DNA of 64,000 nt from Helicobacter typhlonius. GTDB taxonomy: Bacteria; Campylobacterota; Campylobacteria; Campylobacterales; Helicobacteraceae. The DNA lies in NCBI RefSeq assembly GCF_001460635.1, contig NZ_LN907858.1:1798001-1862000 (forward strand), given 5' to 3'. This document shows positions 52,375 to 61,888 of the stretch, piece by piece. The notes beneath the pieces were generated by a model, which did no database searches, was not told where the DNA came from, and saw only the letters and a program-made list of their open reading frames with translations. Position 1 is the stretch's first letter. Each line of letters opens with the position of its first letter. Both the position numbers and the translations under genes were made by a program.

Positions 52375-55071
52375 ATGCCAAAAAACTCACATAAAGACTC
52401 TAAAGTCCCATCTACTAGCTCCGCCCTGCTTCAACCCTCGCAGATTGAATTTGTCTTTGAAAGCATTACGAGTTTGCTCCAAACGATTGATTGTGAGCTA
52501 AAAAATACCTTTATAACGATAAAAGAATCCATCGAAAAGCAAGATAATAAAACGCTTCTATCCACACTCTCCACACTCAAAGAGCAAAACAAAATACTGC
52601 CGATAATAAAGGCTTTTACCCTCTATCATATGCTCCTTAATATCATCGAGGAGCTCAATATCAGTGGCAACACAGAGGCAAATAAACTCTCTCAAGCCCT
52701 GCAAGAGCTTAACAAAGAGGGTTATGAAATGCCTGAAATACTAGAAGTTTTGGAGCATTTAAGATTCTATCCTGTCTTTACCGCTCACCCCACAGAATCT
52801 CGCCGCCGCACATTCCTAGAGGCACATCATCAAATGAGCGAAAACATCAAGGATATTTTCGCATACAATGACGAAAAAGCAAAAAATCAGCTCCTCTGTC
52901 GGCTAAAACTCCTCTGGCAAACACATTTGGTGCGTAGTGAAAAAATGGAGATTCTCTATGAACTTGATAATTTACTTTATATCATTGAAAGTTCCGTTTT
53001 AGAATCTGCCGCACAGGTGCTTACATACATACAAAACTTGCTTGATAAACCGCTAGAAGCCTCTCCTATTACCTTAGGAAGCTGGGTAGGAGGCGATAGA
53101 GATGGTAACCCCTATGTAAGTAATGAGATACTCACAAAAGTAATGAAAATTGCGCATAAGGCGATTATTGAATCCTACATTAGCAAGTGCGATAGGCTTA
53201 TACGCGAACTCTCGCTCTCAATTGACTTTGTCAAGCCCTCACGCGCACTTATGCTCTCTATCCAAAGCCAAATACACGAACTTCCTAGTAGCGAGGCAAC
53301 ACTCTTTGCAAAAGAGCCTTTTCGCGCCAAGCTCTACCTTATGCGCAAAAAACTACAAAATCGCCTCATAGCCATTAATGCGCCGGATAATATTGACTTC
53401 ACTTACGCAGATTCTAAAGAACTTTTAGATGATATTGATTTGCTTATGGAATCTTTAGACCCTCTCTCTGCACAAGGACTGAAAGAATTTCGCCATTTGG
53501 TGCTTTTGGGAGGATTTCATTTATTGCGCCTTGACTTTAGGGAGCATAGAGATGTGGTATTAAACACGATTAGCGAGATTTTTTGCCTACTAGGCTTAAG
53601 TGATAGCGACTTTAAAGACTTGAATGAAAACAAAAAGTGCGAGATTCTCAACCTCGCCTTGAATAAAAAATATGATTTAAATATTATTATTCAACAGCTA
53701 AGTGCGCAGTCGCAGCGGCTTGTAGGAGCATTTTTACGCATACAATGGGCAAGAAAACACATCTCTAGGCATATTTTGCAAAGCTTTATCGTCTCTATGA
53801 GCACACAAGCAAGTGATTTGCTCTGTGTGCTGTGGTTTGCCAAACAAAGCGGATTGTGGAAAGCAGGAAAGCAACAAGAGGCTAAAAGCGGCAAGGCGTA
53901 TATTTCTATTACACCACTTTTTGAGACCATAGATGATTTGCAGAGGGCGAAAAACATTATCCGCATACTACACACAAATGCGCATTATAGGCAATATCTC
54001 TATGACAATAATAACACGCAAGAAGTTATGGTGGGCTATTCGGATTCAAGCAAGGACGGGGGGATTTTTGCGAGTAATTACAACCTCCACCGCGCCATTA
54101 CGAGCCTTACGCATTTGCAAGATGAACTAGGCATTAGCATTAGCTTTTTTCACGGACGAGGCGGAAGCGTGTCTCGTGGCGGAGGAAGCCTAGAAGAAGC
54201 ACTCCTCTCGTCTGCACCAAAAAGTGTGCATAACACGCTTAAGACAACCGAACAGGGCGAAATGATAAGCGCAAAATACCTCAATAAACACATTGCTACA
54301 AAGAATTTTTCAAGCACATTAGGTGCTTTACTCAAAAAGAGTGTGGCGGATACTTTTTGCATGAATGGCGCGTGTGAGAGTGATGCGCATATTATGGCAT
54401 TGCTTGAGCCTGTATCTATTGGCTCATTTGAAAGCTACCGCGCATTAGTCTATGAAGACAAGGGCTTTATGAGCTATTTTAAAATGGCAACACCCATAGC
54501 TTTTATACAAAATCTTAATCTCGGCTCACGCCCGAGCAAACGCAAAGATTCGCAAAAAGTAGAGGATTTACGCGCAATTCCGTGGGTATTTGCCTGGACG
54601 CAAAATCGCGCCATTATCCCTGCGTGGTATGGGCTAGGCAGTGGCTTAAGTCGTGTGGATAAAAATGCGCTTAAAGATTGCTATGAGCTGTCTTTATTTT
54701 TCAAAACTACCATTGATAATATCTCACAGGCTATGCTTAAAGTGGATTTAGACATTGCCAAGCTTTATAGCACATTTGTAACAGATAAAGCGGTGCGGGA
54801 GCGCATTTGGGAGTGCATTTATAGTCAATATAATCTCACACTTGAAAATCTTTTGTATTTGCGTGGAGAGCATAGGCTACTAGATTCTGAAATGGCAATT
54901 CGCGAATCTATCCTCTTGCGTAGGCCCTATTTGAGTGTACTTAACCTCACGCAAATCGAGCTTATCAAGCAATATCAAAGTTCCCCATACGAGAAAGCAA
55001 AGGGCAGAATCCTAGAGCAAATCCACGCCACAATTGTAGGTATTGCGCAAGGCATTCGCAACACAGGGTAA
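52375..55071 (+). CDS. ppc: Phosphoenolpyruvate carboxylase
   Basis: Ppc adds bicarbonate to PEP, giving oxaloacetate to refill the TCA cycle. The 898-residue protein has all key motifs: FTAHPTESRRRTFLEAH with the catalytic His, GSWVGGDRDGNP, GYSDSSKDGG, FFHGRGGSVSRGGGS and the C-terminal regulatory end IRNTG. It is monocistronic. H. pylori lacks this enzyme, Campylobacter has it, and this fits a non-pylori Helicobacter. Confidence 0.96.
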   Translation: MPKNSHKDSKVPSTSSALLQPSQIEFVFESITSLLQTIDCELKNTFITIKESIEKQDNKTLLSTLSTLKEQNKILPIIKAFTLYHMLLNIIEELNISGNTEANKLSQALQELNKEGYEMPEILEVLEHLRFYPVFTAHPTESRRRTFLEAHHQMSENIKDIFAYNDEKAKNQLLCRLKLLWQTHLVRSEKMEILYELDNLLYIIESSVLESAAQVLTYIQNLLDKPLEASPITLGSWVGGDRDGNPYVSNEILTKVMKIAHKAIIESYISKCDRLIRELSLSIDFVKPSRALMLSIQSQIHELPSSEATLFAKEPFRAKLYLMRKKLQNRLIAINAPDNIDFTYADSKELLDDIDLLMESLDPLSAQGLKEFRHLVLLGGFHLLRLDFREHRDVVLNTISEIFCLLGLSDSDFKDLNENKKCEILNLALNKKYDLNIIIQQLSAQSQRLVGAFLRIQWARKHISRHILQSFIVSMSTQASDLLCVLWFAKQSGLWKAGKQQEAKSGKAYISITPLFETIDDLQRAKNIIRILHTNAHYRQYLYDNNNTQEVMVGYSDSSKDGGIFASNYNLHRAITSLTHLQDELGISISFFHGRGGSVSRGGGSLEEALLSSAPKSVHNTLKTTEQGEMISAKYLNKHIATKNFSSTLGALLKKSVADTFCMNGACESDAHIMALLEPVSIGSFESYRALVYEDKGFMSYFKMATPIAFIQNLNLGSRPSKRKDSQKVEDLRAIPWVFAWTQNRAIIPAWYGLGSGLSRVDKNALKDCYELSLFFKTTIDNISQAMLKVDLDIAKLYSTFVTDKAVRERIWECIYSQYNLTLENLLYLRGEHRLLDSEMAIRESILLRRPYLSVLNLTQIELIKQYQSSPYEKAKGRILEQIHATIVGIAQGIRNTG

Positions 55072-55182
55072 AACCCAAATACTTGTGCAGATAAGCTTAA
55101 TGGCGTAGATTCTATTTTGCCTATTTGTCCGAGTTATCGTGCTAATGTATGGAATCTTATACATTTTGGTTTAAGGAATATT

Positions 55183-55971
55183 ATGGAGAATTATCACTCT
55201 GCCTCGTGGAATCCTTGGCACGGCTGCTTTAAGATAAGTGAGGGTTGCAAAAACTGCTTTATTTATAGCATTGATTCTATCCATAAACGAGATACAAAAC
55301 ACATTTGCCTCAATAAAAACTTTGAATATCCTCTCAAAAAGCGCAGAAATGGCGAATATCACATACCTGATAATACATTAGTATATACTTGTTTAAGTAG
55401 CGATTTTTTGCTTCCACAAGCTGATGAATGGCGAAATAGAGCGTGGGAGATTATGCGTATTCGCAGAAATGTGCATTTTGTATTTTTCACTAAACGCATT
55501 GAGCGATTACAATCTGTGTTGCCGAGGGACTGGGGCAATGGATATGAAAATGTGATCATAGGTGTGAGTGCAGAAAACCAAAAACACGCCAAGCAGAGAA
55601 TCCCTCTTTTATGCGCTTTGCCCATCAAACATCGCTGGGTAATTTGTGCGCCACTATTAGAGGAGATTCATATAGAATCTTATCTTGCCAATATAGAACT
55701 CATCTCTGCGGGAGGAGAAAGCGGCTATAAGGCAAGAATATGTGATTATAAATGGGTGCTAAGTTTAAGAAAACAAGCCTATGAAGCGGGTATTAAATTT
55801 CACTTCCACCAAACAGGTGCGATGTTTTTAAAAGATGGCAAACTCTATAAGATTCCAAAACACCTCCAAAGAATCCAAGCCAAAAAGGCGAATATTGATA
55901 TAGCACCTCTTCACGCACCACACTGCAAAGAACTTAACGAAAAAAGGGGACTTTTTAGTGTAGAAACTTAA
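55183..55971 (+). CDS. DUF5131 (phage Gp37/Gp68-like) family protein
   Basis: From the ATG at 55183 (AAGGA 5 bases upstream) the protein has 262 residues. It starts SASWNPWHGCFKISEGCKNC, a conserved cysteine cluster (C-x7-C-x2-C), then SDFLLPQADEWR, FVFFTKRIERL, NVIIGVSAENQ and SAGGESGYKARICDYKWV. This matches DUF5131, relatives of radical-SAM-like enzymes found in phages and defence islands. The usual partner gene, tcmP (three-Cys-motif partner), is missing here. It is alone between ppc and groEL and may be a mobile cargo gene. Confidence 0.82.
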   Translation: MENYHSASWNPWHGCFKISEGCKNCFIYSIDSIHKRDTKHICLNKNFEYPLKKRRNGEYHIPDNTLVYTCLSSDFLLPQADEWRNRAWEIMRIRRNVHFVFFTKRIERLQSVLPRDWGNGYENVIIGVSAENQKHAKQRIPLLCALPIKHRWVICAPLLEEIHIESYLANIELISAGGESGYKARICDYKWVLSLRKQAYEAGIKFHFHQTGAMFLKDGKLYKIPKHLQRIQAKKANIDIAPLHAPHCKELNEKRGLFSVET

Positions 55972-56069
55972 AAAGTTAGACAAAATAGGGGGTAATTAGA
56001 GTATTGTATAGGGAGAATTATGCAATATGAGTTAAGGCTTTTATTTACGCGTGTAGTTTAATACTGCGG

Positions 56070-56118
56070 ATTCTATCCCTATCTCAAGGGATAGAATTGC
56101 TAAGAATGTGAGATAGGG
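56070..56118 (-). terminator. Two mutually exclusive hairpins after groEL
   Basis: ATTCTATCCCT and AGGGATAGAAT (56070-56080, 56087-56097) form an 11-base stem. CCCTATCTC (56077-56085), inside that hairpin, is also the exact complement of GAGATAGGG (56110-56118). Only one can form at a time. Both lie in the 3' UTR of groEL, within 60 bases of its stop. A terminator or stability element is likely. Confidence 0.55.
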
Positions 56119-56126
56119 CTTGTTTG

Positions 56127-57761
56127 TTACATCATTCCACCCATACCGCCCATTCCACCCATATCAGGCATTGCTGGAGCTGGTTTATCTTCTTTGATTT
56201 CATTGATTGTTGCTTCAGTTGTTAAAAGCATACTTGAAACTGATACCGCATTTTGCAACGCAATACGAGTAACCTTAAGTGGGTCAATAATACCTGCTTT
56301 AAACATATCCACATATTCACCACTCGCAGCATTGAATCCTGTATCTTTTGTGCCTTTTTCGACTTCATTTACCACCACACCCGCATCATATCCAGCATTT
56401 GTAGCAATTTGTGCCAAAGGAGCTCTAATGGCGCGCTTGATAATGTCATAGCCAATGGCTTCATCGCCACTAAGGTTTAATTTTACTTTTTGCGAAGCAC
56501 GAATAAGCGCAGAACCACCACCGATTACGATGCCTTCATCAACTGCTGCCTTTGTAGCAGAAAGCGCATCATCTACGCGGTCTTTCTTTTCTTTCATCTC
56601 TACTTCAGTTGCAGCACCTACTTTGATAACTGCTACTCCACCGCTAAGCTTAGCTAGTCTCTCTTGCAATTTTTCTCTGTCATAATCGCTTGTAGTGTTT
56701 TCAATCTCTGTTTTGATTTGGGCGATTCTGTTTTTTACCTCTGTAGCCTTGCCCTTGCCATCTACGATTGTTGTATTATCCTTATCAATCACTACACGAG
56801 CAGCACTTCCCAAATCCGCCAAAGTAGCCGCCTCTAAAGTTTTGCCAAGCTCCTCACTAATCACTTGTCCGCCTGTGAGGATAGCGATGTCTTGAAGCAT
56901 TGCTTTTCTTCTATCGCCAAAGCCCGGAGCTTTCACAGCAGATACATTCAATACACCTCGCAATTTATTTACAACCAAAGTTGTCAAAGCTTCACCCTCA
57001 ATGTCTTCAGCAATAATTAAAAGCGGTTTGCCACTTTGCATAGTCGCTTCAAGTAGGGGCAGAATTTCTTTCATATTTGAAATTTTCTTATCAGTCAAAA
57101 GCACATAAGGATTCTCAAGCTGCGCGACCATTTTGTCAGTGTTTGTTACAAAATATGCAGAGAGGTAGCCTCTATCAAATTGCATACCCTCAACCACACT
57201 TAGCTCATCATTGATACCCTTTGCTTCTTCCACAGTGATAACGCCGTCTTTGCCTACTTTATCCATAGCTTCAGCAATCAATTCGCCTACTTTTACATCA
57301 GAGTTTGCCGAAATAGTCGCTACTTGTGCAATTTCACCCTTACCACCAACTTTCTTACTTGCTTTTTTAAGCTCCGCGATAATCGCTTCACTTGCTTTAT
57401 CCATACCGCGCTTAACCTCAATGGGATTTGCTCCAGCTGTAATATTGCGTAAGCCCTCTTTGAAAATGCTATGTGCCAAAACGGTGGCTGTCGTTGTGCC
57501 ATCACCTGCAGCATCAGCGGTTTTGCTTGCGACTTCTTTTACAAGCTGTGCGCCCATATTTGCGATAGGGTCGGCTAACTCAATCTCTTTTGCCACAGAT
57601 ACGCCATCTTTTGTGATAGTCGGTGCACCATAGCTTTTTTGAATAAGAACATTGCGCCCCTTTGGTCCCATTGTTACCTTTACCGCGTCATTTAGTTGCT
57701 TGATACCCTCATACAATTTGTTTCGTGCATTATCCGAAAATTGAATCTCTTTGCTTGCCAT
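56127..57761 (-). CDS. groEL: Chaperonin GroEL (Hsp60)
   Basis: The 544-residue subunit of the double-ring folding chamber has [31 protein letters not shown] for ATP and the Gly/Met-rich tail [14 protein letters not shown]. It is the second gene of groESL, 21 bases after groES. Heat and stress control is expected through the CIRCE-like element upstream of groES. Confidence 0.97.
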   Translation of the reverse strand: MASKEIQFSDNARNKLYEGIKQLNDAVKVTMGPKGRNVLIQKSYGAPTITKDGVSVAKEIELADPIANMGAQLVKEVASKTADAAGDGTTTATVLAHSIFKEGLRNITAGANPIEVKRGMDKASEAIIAELKKASKKVGGKGEIAQVATISANSDVKVGELIAEAMDKVGKDGVITVEEAKGINDELSVVEGMQFDRGYLSAYFVTNTDKMVAQLENPYVLLTDKKISNMKEILPLLEATMQSGKPLLIIAEDIEGEALTTLVVNKLRGVLNVSAVKAPGFGDRRKAMLQDIAILTGGQVISEELGKTLEAATLADLGSAARVVIDKDNTTIVDGKGKATEVKNRIAQIKTEIENTTSDYDREKLQERLAKLSGGVAVIKVGAATEVEMKEKKDRVDDALSATKAAVDEGIVIGGGSALIRASQKVKLNLSGDEAIGYDIIKRAIRAPLAQIATNAGYDAGVVVNEVEKGTKDTGFNAASGEYVDMFKAGIIDPLKVTRIALQNAVSVSSMLLTTEATINEIKEDKPAPAMPDMGGMGGMGGMM

Positions 57762-57782
57762 TTCTCACTCCTTTAATATAAT

Positions 57783-58055
57783 TTATTTCTCAAGAACGCC
57801 CAAAATATCATCTAGCTCTAAAACTATGTATTCTTTAGAATCTAGCTTGATTTCTGCACCCTTATATTTGCCAAATACGACTTTGTCATTTTCTTTCAGC
57901 ACCTTATCTTCTTTGATTTTCGCGCTTACTGCTTTTATAACACCCACGAGAGGCTTTTCTTTTGCATTATCGGGGATAATAATACCTGAACTTGTTTTAG
58001 TATCTTCCTCAACGCGCTCTACAAGAACTCTCTCGCCTAGAGGTCTAAATTTCAT
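57783..58055 (-). CDS. groES: Co-chaperonin GroES
   Basis: The ATG at 58055 (AAAGGAG upstream) gives 90 residues: [18 protein letters not shown], the mobile loop [16 protein letters not shown] and [15 protein letters not shown] at the end. There is no H. pylori-type His/Cys-rich C-terminal extension (domain B, nickel-binding), a clear difference. An upstream in-frame ATG at 58091 is less likely. Confidence 0.96.
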   Translation of the reverse strand: MKFRPLGERVLVERVEEDTKTSSGIIIPDNAKEKPLVGVIKAVSAKIKEDKVLKENDKVVFGKYKGAEIKLDSKEYIVLELDDILGVLEK

Positions 58056-58094
58056 AGGGTCTCCTTTGTGAAAATATGATGAATCAATCAAAAA

Positions 58095-58127
58095 TTAGCA
58101 CTTAATTTTTGAAGTGCGAGAATTCTA
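58095..58127 (-). promoter_or_regulatory. groES promoter with CIRCE-like HrcA operator
   Basis: TTAGCACTT (58095-58103) and AAGTGCGAG (58112-58120) form an imperfect inverted repeat of the CIRCE type, with an 8-base rather than 9-base spacer. On the minus strand TAGAAT at 58122-58127 is the -10 box, which puts the operator over the transcription start. HrcA repression is inferred; hrcA is not in the window. Confidence 0.6.
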
Positions 58128-58419
58128 TATATTTTTGTTAAACAAGTCAATACTTTATAGTTAATTTATAAATAAACTTTAGTCTAATAAACTAAATTTA
58201 TATAGGCTAGATTCTATAAACTTTTAAAATCTATCGTAACATATAGAGAAACTAAGCTTTACTTATGTAGAATTCGCCCTCTATAATTAGTTTTACGAAC
58301 TTATACCAAAACCTATGCGACAAGATTGTGGCGGCTATAAAATCGCAGATTTTATAGCCATAATTTACGCAAATGGTGCAGAATCTGGAATCTTAAAGTC
58401 AAAAAAAGGCTCACTACTG

Positions 58420-60078
58420 ATGATTAGCAAACACTCCATAGAGCAGCTCAAGCAACACATTAATATCATTGAGATTATCGGTGCGTATGTGGAGCTTAAA
58501 AAAGTGGGGAACAACTATATTGCGTGTTGTCCCTTTCATAACGAAAAAACGCCAAGCTTTGTTGTGAGTGAGGCGAAAGGATATTATCATTGCTATGGTT
58601 GTGGCGTGGGTGGCGATGCGATTAGCTTCCTTATGGAGTATGAAAAACTAAGTTTTATAGAGAGTGTGGAGAAAATCGCCGCAATAAGTAGCTTCACGCT
58701 CGAGTGGGAAAAGAGCTATGAAAAAAAGCCTGATTCTATCGTGCTTGATGAGATGATGCGCTTTTATCAAAAGAATCTTCTCTCTCACAAACCCTCACTT
58801 GATTATCTCGCTTCGCGCCAAGTGGCAAATGCAAGTGTCGAAAAATTCCGCTTAGGCTATTGCGGACCAAGCTTTGAAAGTCTAAATTTTATTCGTCAAA
58901 ATGCACTCAACAAAGAAGAATGCCTCGAATTAGGTGTGATTGGGCGGGACAATGGACGAGAATATGCGCGATTTAGCGATAGAATTATCTTTCCCATTCA
59001 CTCCCCGAGTGGTAAGGTTGTGGGTTTTGGCGGACGCACAATGAACAATGCAAATGCAAAGTACATCAACTCCCCCCAAAGCAAGGTTTTCAATAAATCG
59101 CAACTTCTTTATGGCTACTACATCGCAAAAGACAAAATCTATAAACAAAAAAAAATCATTGTATGTGAGGGCTATCTTGATGTGATTATGCTTCATCAAG
59201 CCGGGTTTGATTACGCTGTGGCAACACTTGGCACAGCCCTAACTAAAGAGCATTTGCCGCTTTTGCGTAAAGGAGAACCAAAAGTCATTTTAAGCTACGA
59301 TGGAGACAAAGCCGGGATAAATGCCGCCTTTAAAGCCGCGCAAATGCTTGCTAAAGAAAGTTATGAGGGTGGCGTAGTGATTTTTAGAGACGGAGCAGAC
59401 CCAGCTGATATGGTTGCCAATAAACAAATTAATGAATTGAGTGAGATTTTTGCTGCCCCTATGCCCTTTATTGAGTTTATCCTCACCCATATTGCCCAAA
59501 GTTACGCACTTGAAAATCCCCTGCAAAAAGAAAAAGCACTCACTGAATCTACACAATTTTTACATACACTAAGCCCACTTTTGCAGGAAGAGTATAAGCC
59601 CCTTTTAGCTCGTTTGCTCTCCGTGCCTATACGCCTCATACACACTCATCGCACACAAACCCCTGCTGTATCATCACACCTCATCACAAATAGCCAAGAT
59701 TTTGCCGAACTCACATTGCTTAAATCTTTCATCGAAAAACCCGAACTGATTGACTTTGCGATTGAATATATCGATTCGTCAATTTTTGGCACACACAAAG
59801 AAGCCTTTATGCTGATCCTCAACAAACAATACGAACAGCCCCAGATTCTAGGCATAAGCCTCAATGAGAGCATAAGAGCACTTCCGGATTTGGAGAGCCT
59901 TAAAGAACATTTGCGATTATTTATCGCTCAAGCCTACACGCGCCTTTTAGCGCAGATTCCACAAACTAAGAATCTAAGTTTAATGCGCAAAAATGATATG
60001 ATTAGAGACATAAAACACAAAATCCTACGATTAAAACAAGGAGAACTACTCGCATATGTTAGCATTAGCACTTTTTAG
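58420..60078 (+). CDS. dnaG: DNA primase
   Basis: DnaG makes RNA primers at the replication fork. I choose the ATG at 58420 (552 residues, starting MISKHSIEQLKQHINIIEII) because it fits the conserved family start; the frame is open from 58315. The zinc motif is CCPFHNEKTPSF with YHCYGCGVGGDAI. The TOPRIM centre is IIVCEGYLDVIMLHQAG with LSYDGDKAGINA. It overlaps the next gene by 23 bases. Order groEL-groES-dnaG-PP-loop is that of H. pylori HP0010-HP0013, though here groESL points away. Confidence 0.93.
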   Translation: MISKHSIEQLKQHINIIEIIGAYVELKKVGNNYIACCPFHNEKTPSFVVSEAKGYYHCYGCGVGGDAISFLMEYEKLSFIESVEKIAAISSFTLEWEKSYEKKPDSIVLDEMMRFYQKNLLSHKPSLDYLASRQVANASVEKFRLGYCGPSFESLNFIRQNALNKEECLELGVIGRDNGREYARFSDRIIFPIHSPSGKVVGFGGRTMNNANAKYINSPQSKVFNKSQLLYGYYIAKDKIYKQKKIIVCEGYLDVIMLHQAGFDYAVATLGTALTKEHLPLLRKGEPKVILSYDGDKAGINAAFKAAQMLAKESYEGGVVIFRDGADPADMVANKQINELSEIFAAPMPFIEFILTHIAQSYALENPLQKEKALTESTQFLHTLSPLLQEEYKPLLARLLSVPIRLIHTHRTQTPAVSSHLITNSQDFAELTLLKSFIEKPELIDFAIEYIDSSIFGTHKEAFMLILNKQYEQPQILGISLNESIRALPDLESLKEHLRLFIAQAYTRLLAQIPQTKNLSLMRKNDMIRDIKHKILRLKQGELLAYVSISTF

Positions 60079-61102
60079 CGGAGGCTGTGATAGCCTTATT
60101 TCTATGAAACTCCTCAAAGACCAAGGCATTGATGTAATTGCCTTGCACTTTGATATAGGCTTTGGCGGGAACAAGGACAAACTTGAATATTTCCACAATG
60201 CCACCGCTCAAATCCCCGTAGAGCTTAGAATCTTAGACATCAAACGACAATTTTTCAACGATGTGCTTTTCAAGCCAAAATATGGTTATGGTAAATATTT
60301 TAATCCCTGCATTGATTGCCACGCTAATATGTTTGGCAATGCGTTTGATTATCTGCTGAAAGTGGGTGCGGATTTTGTCATAAGCGGCGAGGTGCTAGGA
60401 CAGCGTCCAAAAAGTCAGCGCAAACAAGCCCTTGATCAGGTGCGGAGTCTTGTGCGTAAAATCGGGGCGGATTCTAAATTTGATAGTATTTTAAGCCGTG
60501 ATGGCAGCGATACAAGCAAACCGCAATATCTTGATGAACTGCTTTTGCGCCCAATGAGTGCAAAGCTTTTAGAGCCAAGCTTCCCTGAAAAGATGGGCTG
60601 GGTTAATCGTGAGGAGCTGCTTGATGTGAGCGGAAGAGGGCGCACACGACAACTTGAAATGATTAAAGAGTATGGATTCAAATATTTTGAAAAGCCCGGC
60701 GGTGGGTGTTTATTAACTCAAGATTCTGTGGCATTAAAGATTAAGGATTTAACCTCGCATCGTCAAATGCACTTTGAAGATATAGAAATGGTAAAAGTGG
60801 GACGCTACCTTGTGCTAGAAAATGGTGCGAGATGTGTGATTGCACGCAATGAGGAGGAGAATACCAAACTCGCGCAAAGCAATCCGCAAATGGAGCAAAT
60901 CATATTGCTAGATTGTGTGGGACCGCTTGGACTTGTGGAAAAGGACGCAGGAGAGGAGGATAAGATTCTCGCTGGGCGCATTGCACTAAGCTATGGCAAA
61001 ACTGAATCTGGCAGGGCATATCAGGTGCAGATTGGAGAGAAAATTCATCATCTTATGTCGCTTGAGCGAGAGAAAGCACAGAACTATTTGCTTTTGATGT
61101 AA
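60056..61102 (+). CDS. PP-loop ATPase, tRNA-thiolase-like (HP0013 family)
   Basis: The 348-residue protein starts with a PP-loop, LALFSGGCDSLISMKLL (SGGCDS), then a Cys pair in FNPCIDCHANMFG and FVISGEVLGQRPKSQ. This layout resembles MnmA/ThiI-type tRNA sulfur-transfer or related adenylating enzymes. The C-terminal half (from about residue 215, EKPGGGCLLTQDSVALKIKD) is a domain seen with it in epsilonproteobacteria. It overlaps dnaG by 23 bases and is probably coupled to it. A tRNA-modification role is inferred. Confidence 0.7.
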   Translation: MLALALFSGGCDSLISMKLLKDQGIDVIALHFDIGFGGNKDKLEYFHNATAQIPVELRILDIKRQFFNDVLFKPKYGYGKYFNPCIDCHANMFGNAFDYLLKVGADFVISGEVLGQRPKSQRKQALDQVRSLVRKIGADSKFDSILSRDGSDTSKPQYLDELLLRPMSAKLLEPSFPEKMGWVNREELLDVSGRGRTRQLEMIKEYGFKYFEKPGGGCLLTQDSVALKIKDLTSHRQMHFEDIEMVKVGRYLVLENGARCVIARNEEENTKLAQSNPQMEQIILLDCVGPLGLVEKDAGEEDKILAGRIALSYGKTESGRAYQVQIGEKIHHLMSLEREKAQNYLLLM

Positions 61103-61167
61103 AAATTTTAAACTTTAATCTGCTAGAATACTGCACTTTTTAGAGGTTTATGAATGAAGGAGTTATT

Positions 61168-61428
61168 ATGAAATGCGCGGTTGCCTTTCTCATAAGATTT
61201 TTAACTCTATGTAATACAAGCTGTATGCTTAAAGGAAGTCTCGCTCATATGGCTTCTAGCTCCATAGGTTGCACACCTTCAGAAATCACTATCAAAAAGA
61301 ATAGATATGGATTTGTAAATGATAGTTATGTAGCTCAATGCAGAGGGGGAGGACTTATTACTGCACGACAAGCAAATGTTTGTGGAGGCAATACTGCAAA
61401 TACAAAATGTGCGCAATCAATGCCATAA
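61168..61428 (+). CDS. Small Cys-rich secreted protein
   Basis: From the ATG at 61168 (AAGGAG upstream) the product has 86 residues. It has a signal-like hydrophobic start (MKCAVAFLIRFLTLC), then SSIGCTPSEITIKKNRYGFV, SYVAQCRGG and two more cysteines (ANVCGGN, TKCAQ). The spacing suggests disulfides. Small secreted proteins with GC-x-PSEI and A-x-CRG patterns occur in various proteobacteria; I cannot name a family. It is followed 20 bases later by a 47-residue membrane ORF. Confidence 0.6.
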   Translation: MKCAVAFLIRFLTLCNTSCMLKGSLAHMASSSIGCTPSEITIKKNRYGFVNDSYVAQCRGGGLITARQANVCGGNTANTKCAQSMP

Positions 61429-61448
61429 TATGATGTTAAGGAGCGAAA

Positions 61449-61592
61449 ATGGGCTTTGAGATTATGGGTATGCGTGTATGGGACTTAAGTCAGCCATTTG
61501 GCTATTTTGAGGCATTTAGTGGCATAGCTATTGTGTGCCTGTGTGCGGGGCTATGTTTATGCCTCCTACGATATTTTCCACCAAAAGCATAA
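61449..61592 (+). CDS. 47-residue Cys-rich membrane protein
   Basis: ATG at 61449 with AAGGAG 5 bases upstream; TAA at 61590-61592. The peptide begins MGFEIMGMRVWDLSQPFGYF and has one helix with four cysteines (SGIAIVCLCAGLCLCLL), ending RYFPPKA. The ribosome site and the position right after the Cys-rich secreted gene support it. A hairpin (ATCTCA/TGAGAT, 61594-61608) follows. Function unknown. Confidence 0.55.
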   Translation: MGFEIMGMRVWDLSQPFGYFEAFSGIAIVCLCAGLCLCLLRYFPPKA

Positions 61593-61888
61593 CATCTCAA
61601 GATGAGATTTAGCCCTAACAAACCTTGATATAAGTGCTTTTATAACAAATCTTTTCAAACTTATTATAGCTGCTATCGCGCGAGTGGTAGGGTGTTTTTT
61701 GTTTCGCTCGGGGGGGGGGGTGATTTTAGAGGATTCTCATTGAGAGGATTCTAAAATGCGCACTACTTTAACTTATAGTGAGTTTTTGTTCGGGCTTTTG
61801 CGGTGGAGTTTTTAGAATCTTTATGCACAAAGTCCAATCGCAGCCTAGCGCATAAAAAAATTTTGCATAAATGGAGCGTCTTTGAGGC
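61593..61888. other. Gene-poor region with a G11 tract
   Basis: Eleven consecutive G occupy 61710-61720. A plus-strand frame from about 61606 to 61744 without an ATG reads through the tract (including ISAFITNLFKLIIAAIARVV before it) and stops 7 codons after it. A short ORF with ATG at 61756 (MRTTLTYSEFLFGLL) follows. Two AGAGGATTCT repeats lie at 61727 and 61742. A degraded phase-variable gene is possible; nothing intact is seen. Confidence 0.45.
61710..61720. repeat. G11 homopolymer
   Basis: Eleven G in a row in otherwise AT-rich DNA. Tracts of this length are the classic slippage switches of Helicobacter and Campylobacter contingency genes. No intact gene across it is seen in this sequence. 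Confidence 0.8.

Noticed and set aside
60056-61102. Call of argininosuccinate synthase or ThiI for the PP-loop gene
   Set aside because: argG is already present elsewhere in full, and the THUMP and rhodanese parts of ThiI are missing; only the PP-loop and a Cys pair are shared.
61806-61888. Minus-strand open stretch ending in a basic tail (DSKNSTAKARTKTHYKLK)
   Set aside because: No ATG or ribosome site; overlaps the pseudogene end region. Only the octamer-rich composition makes it look coding.
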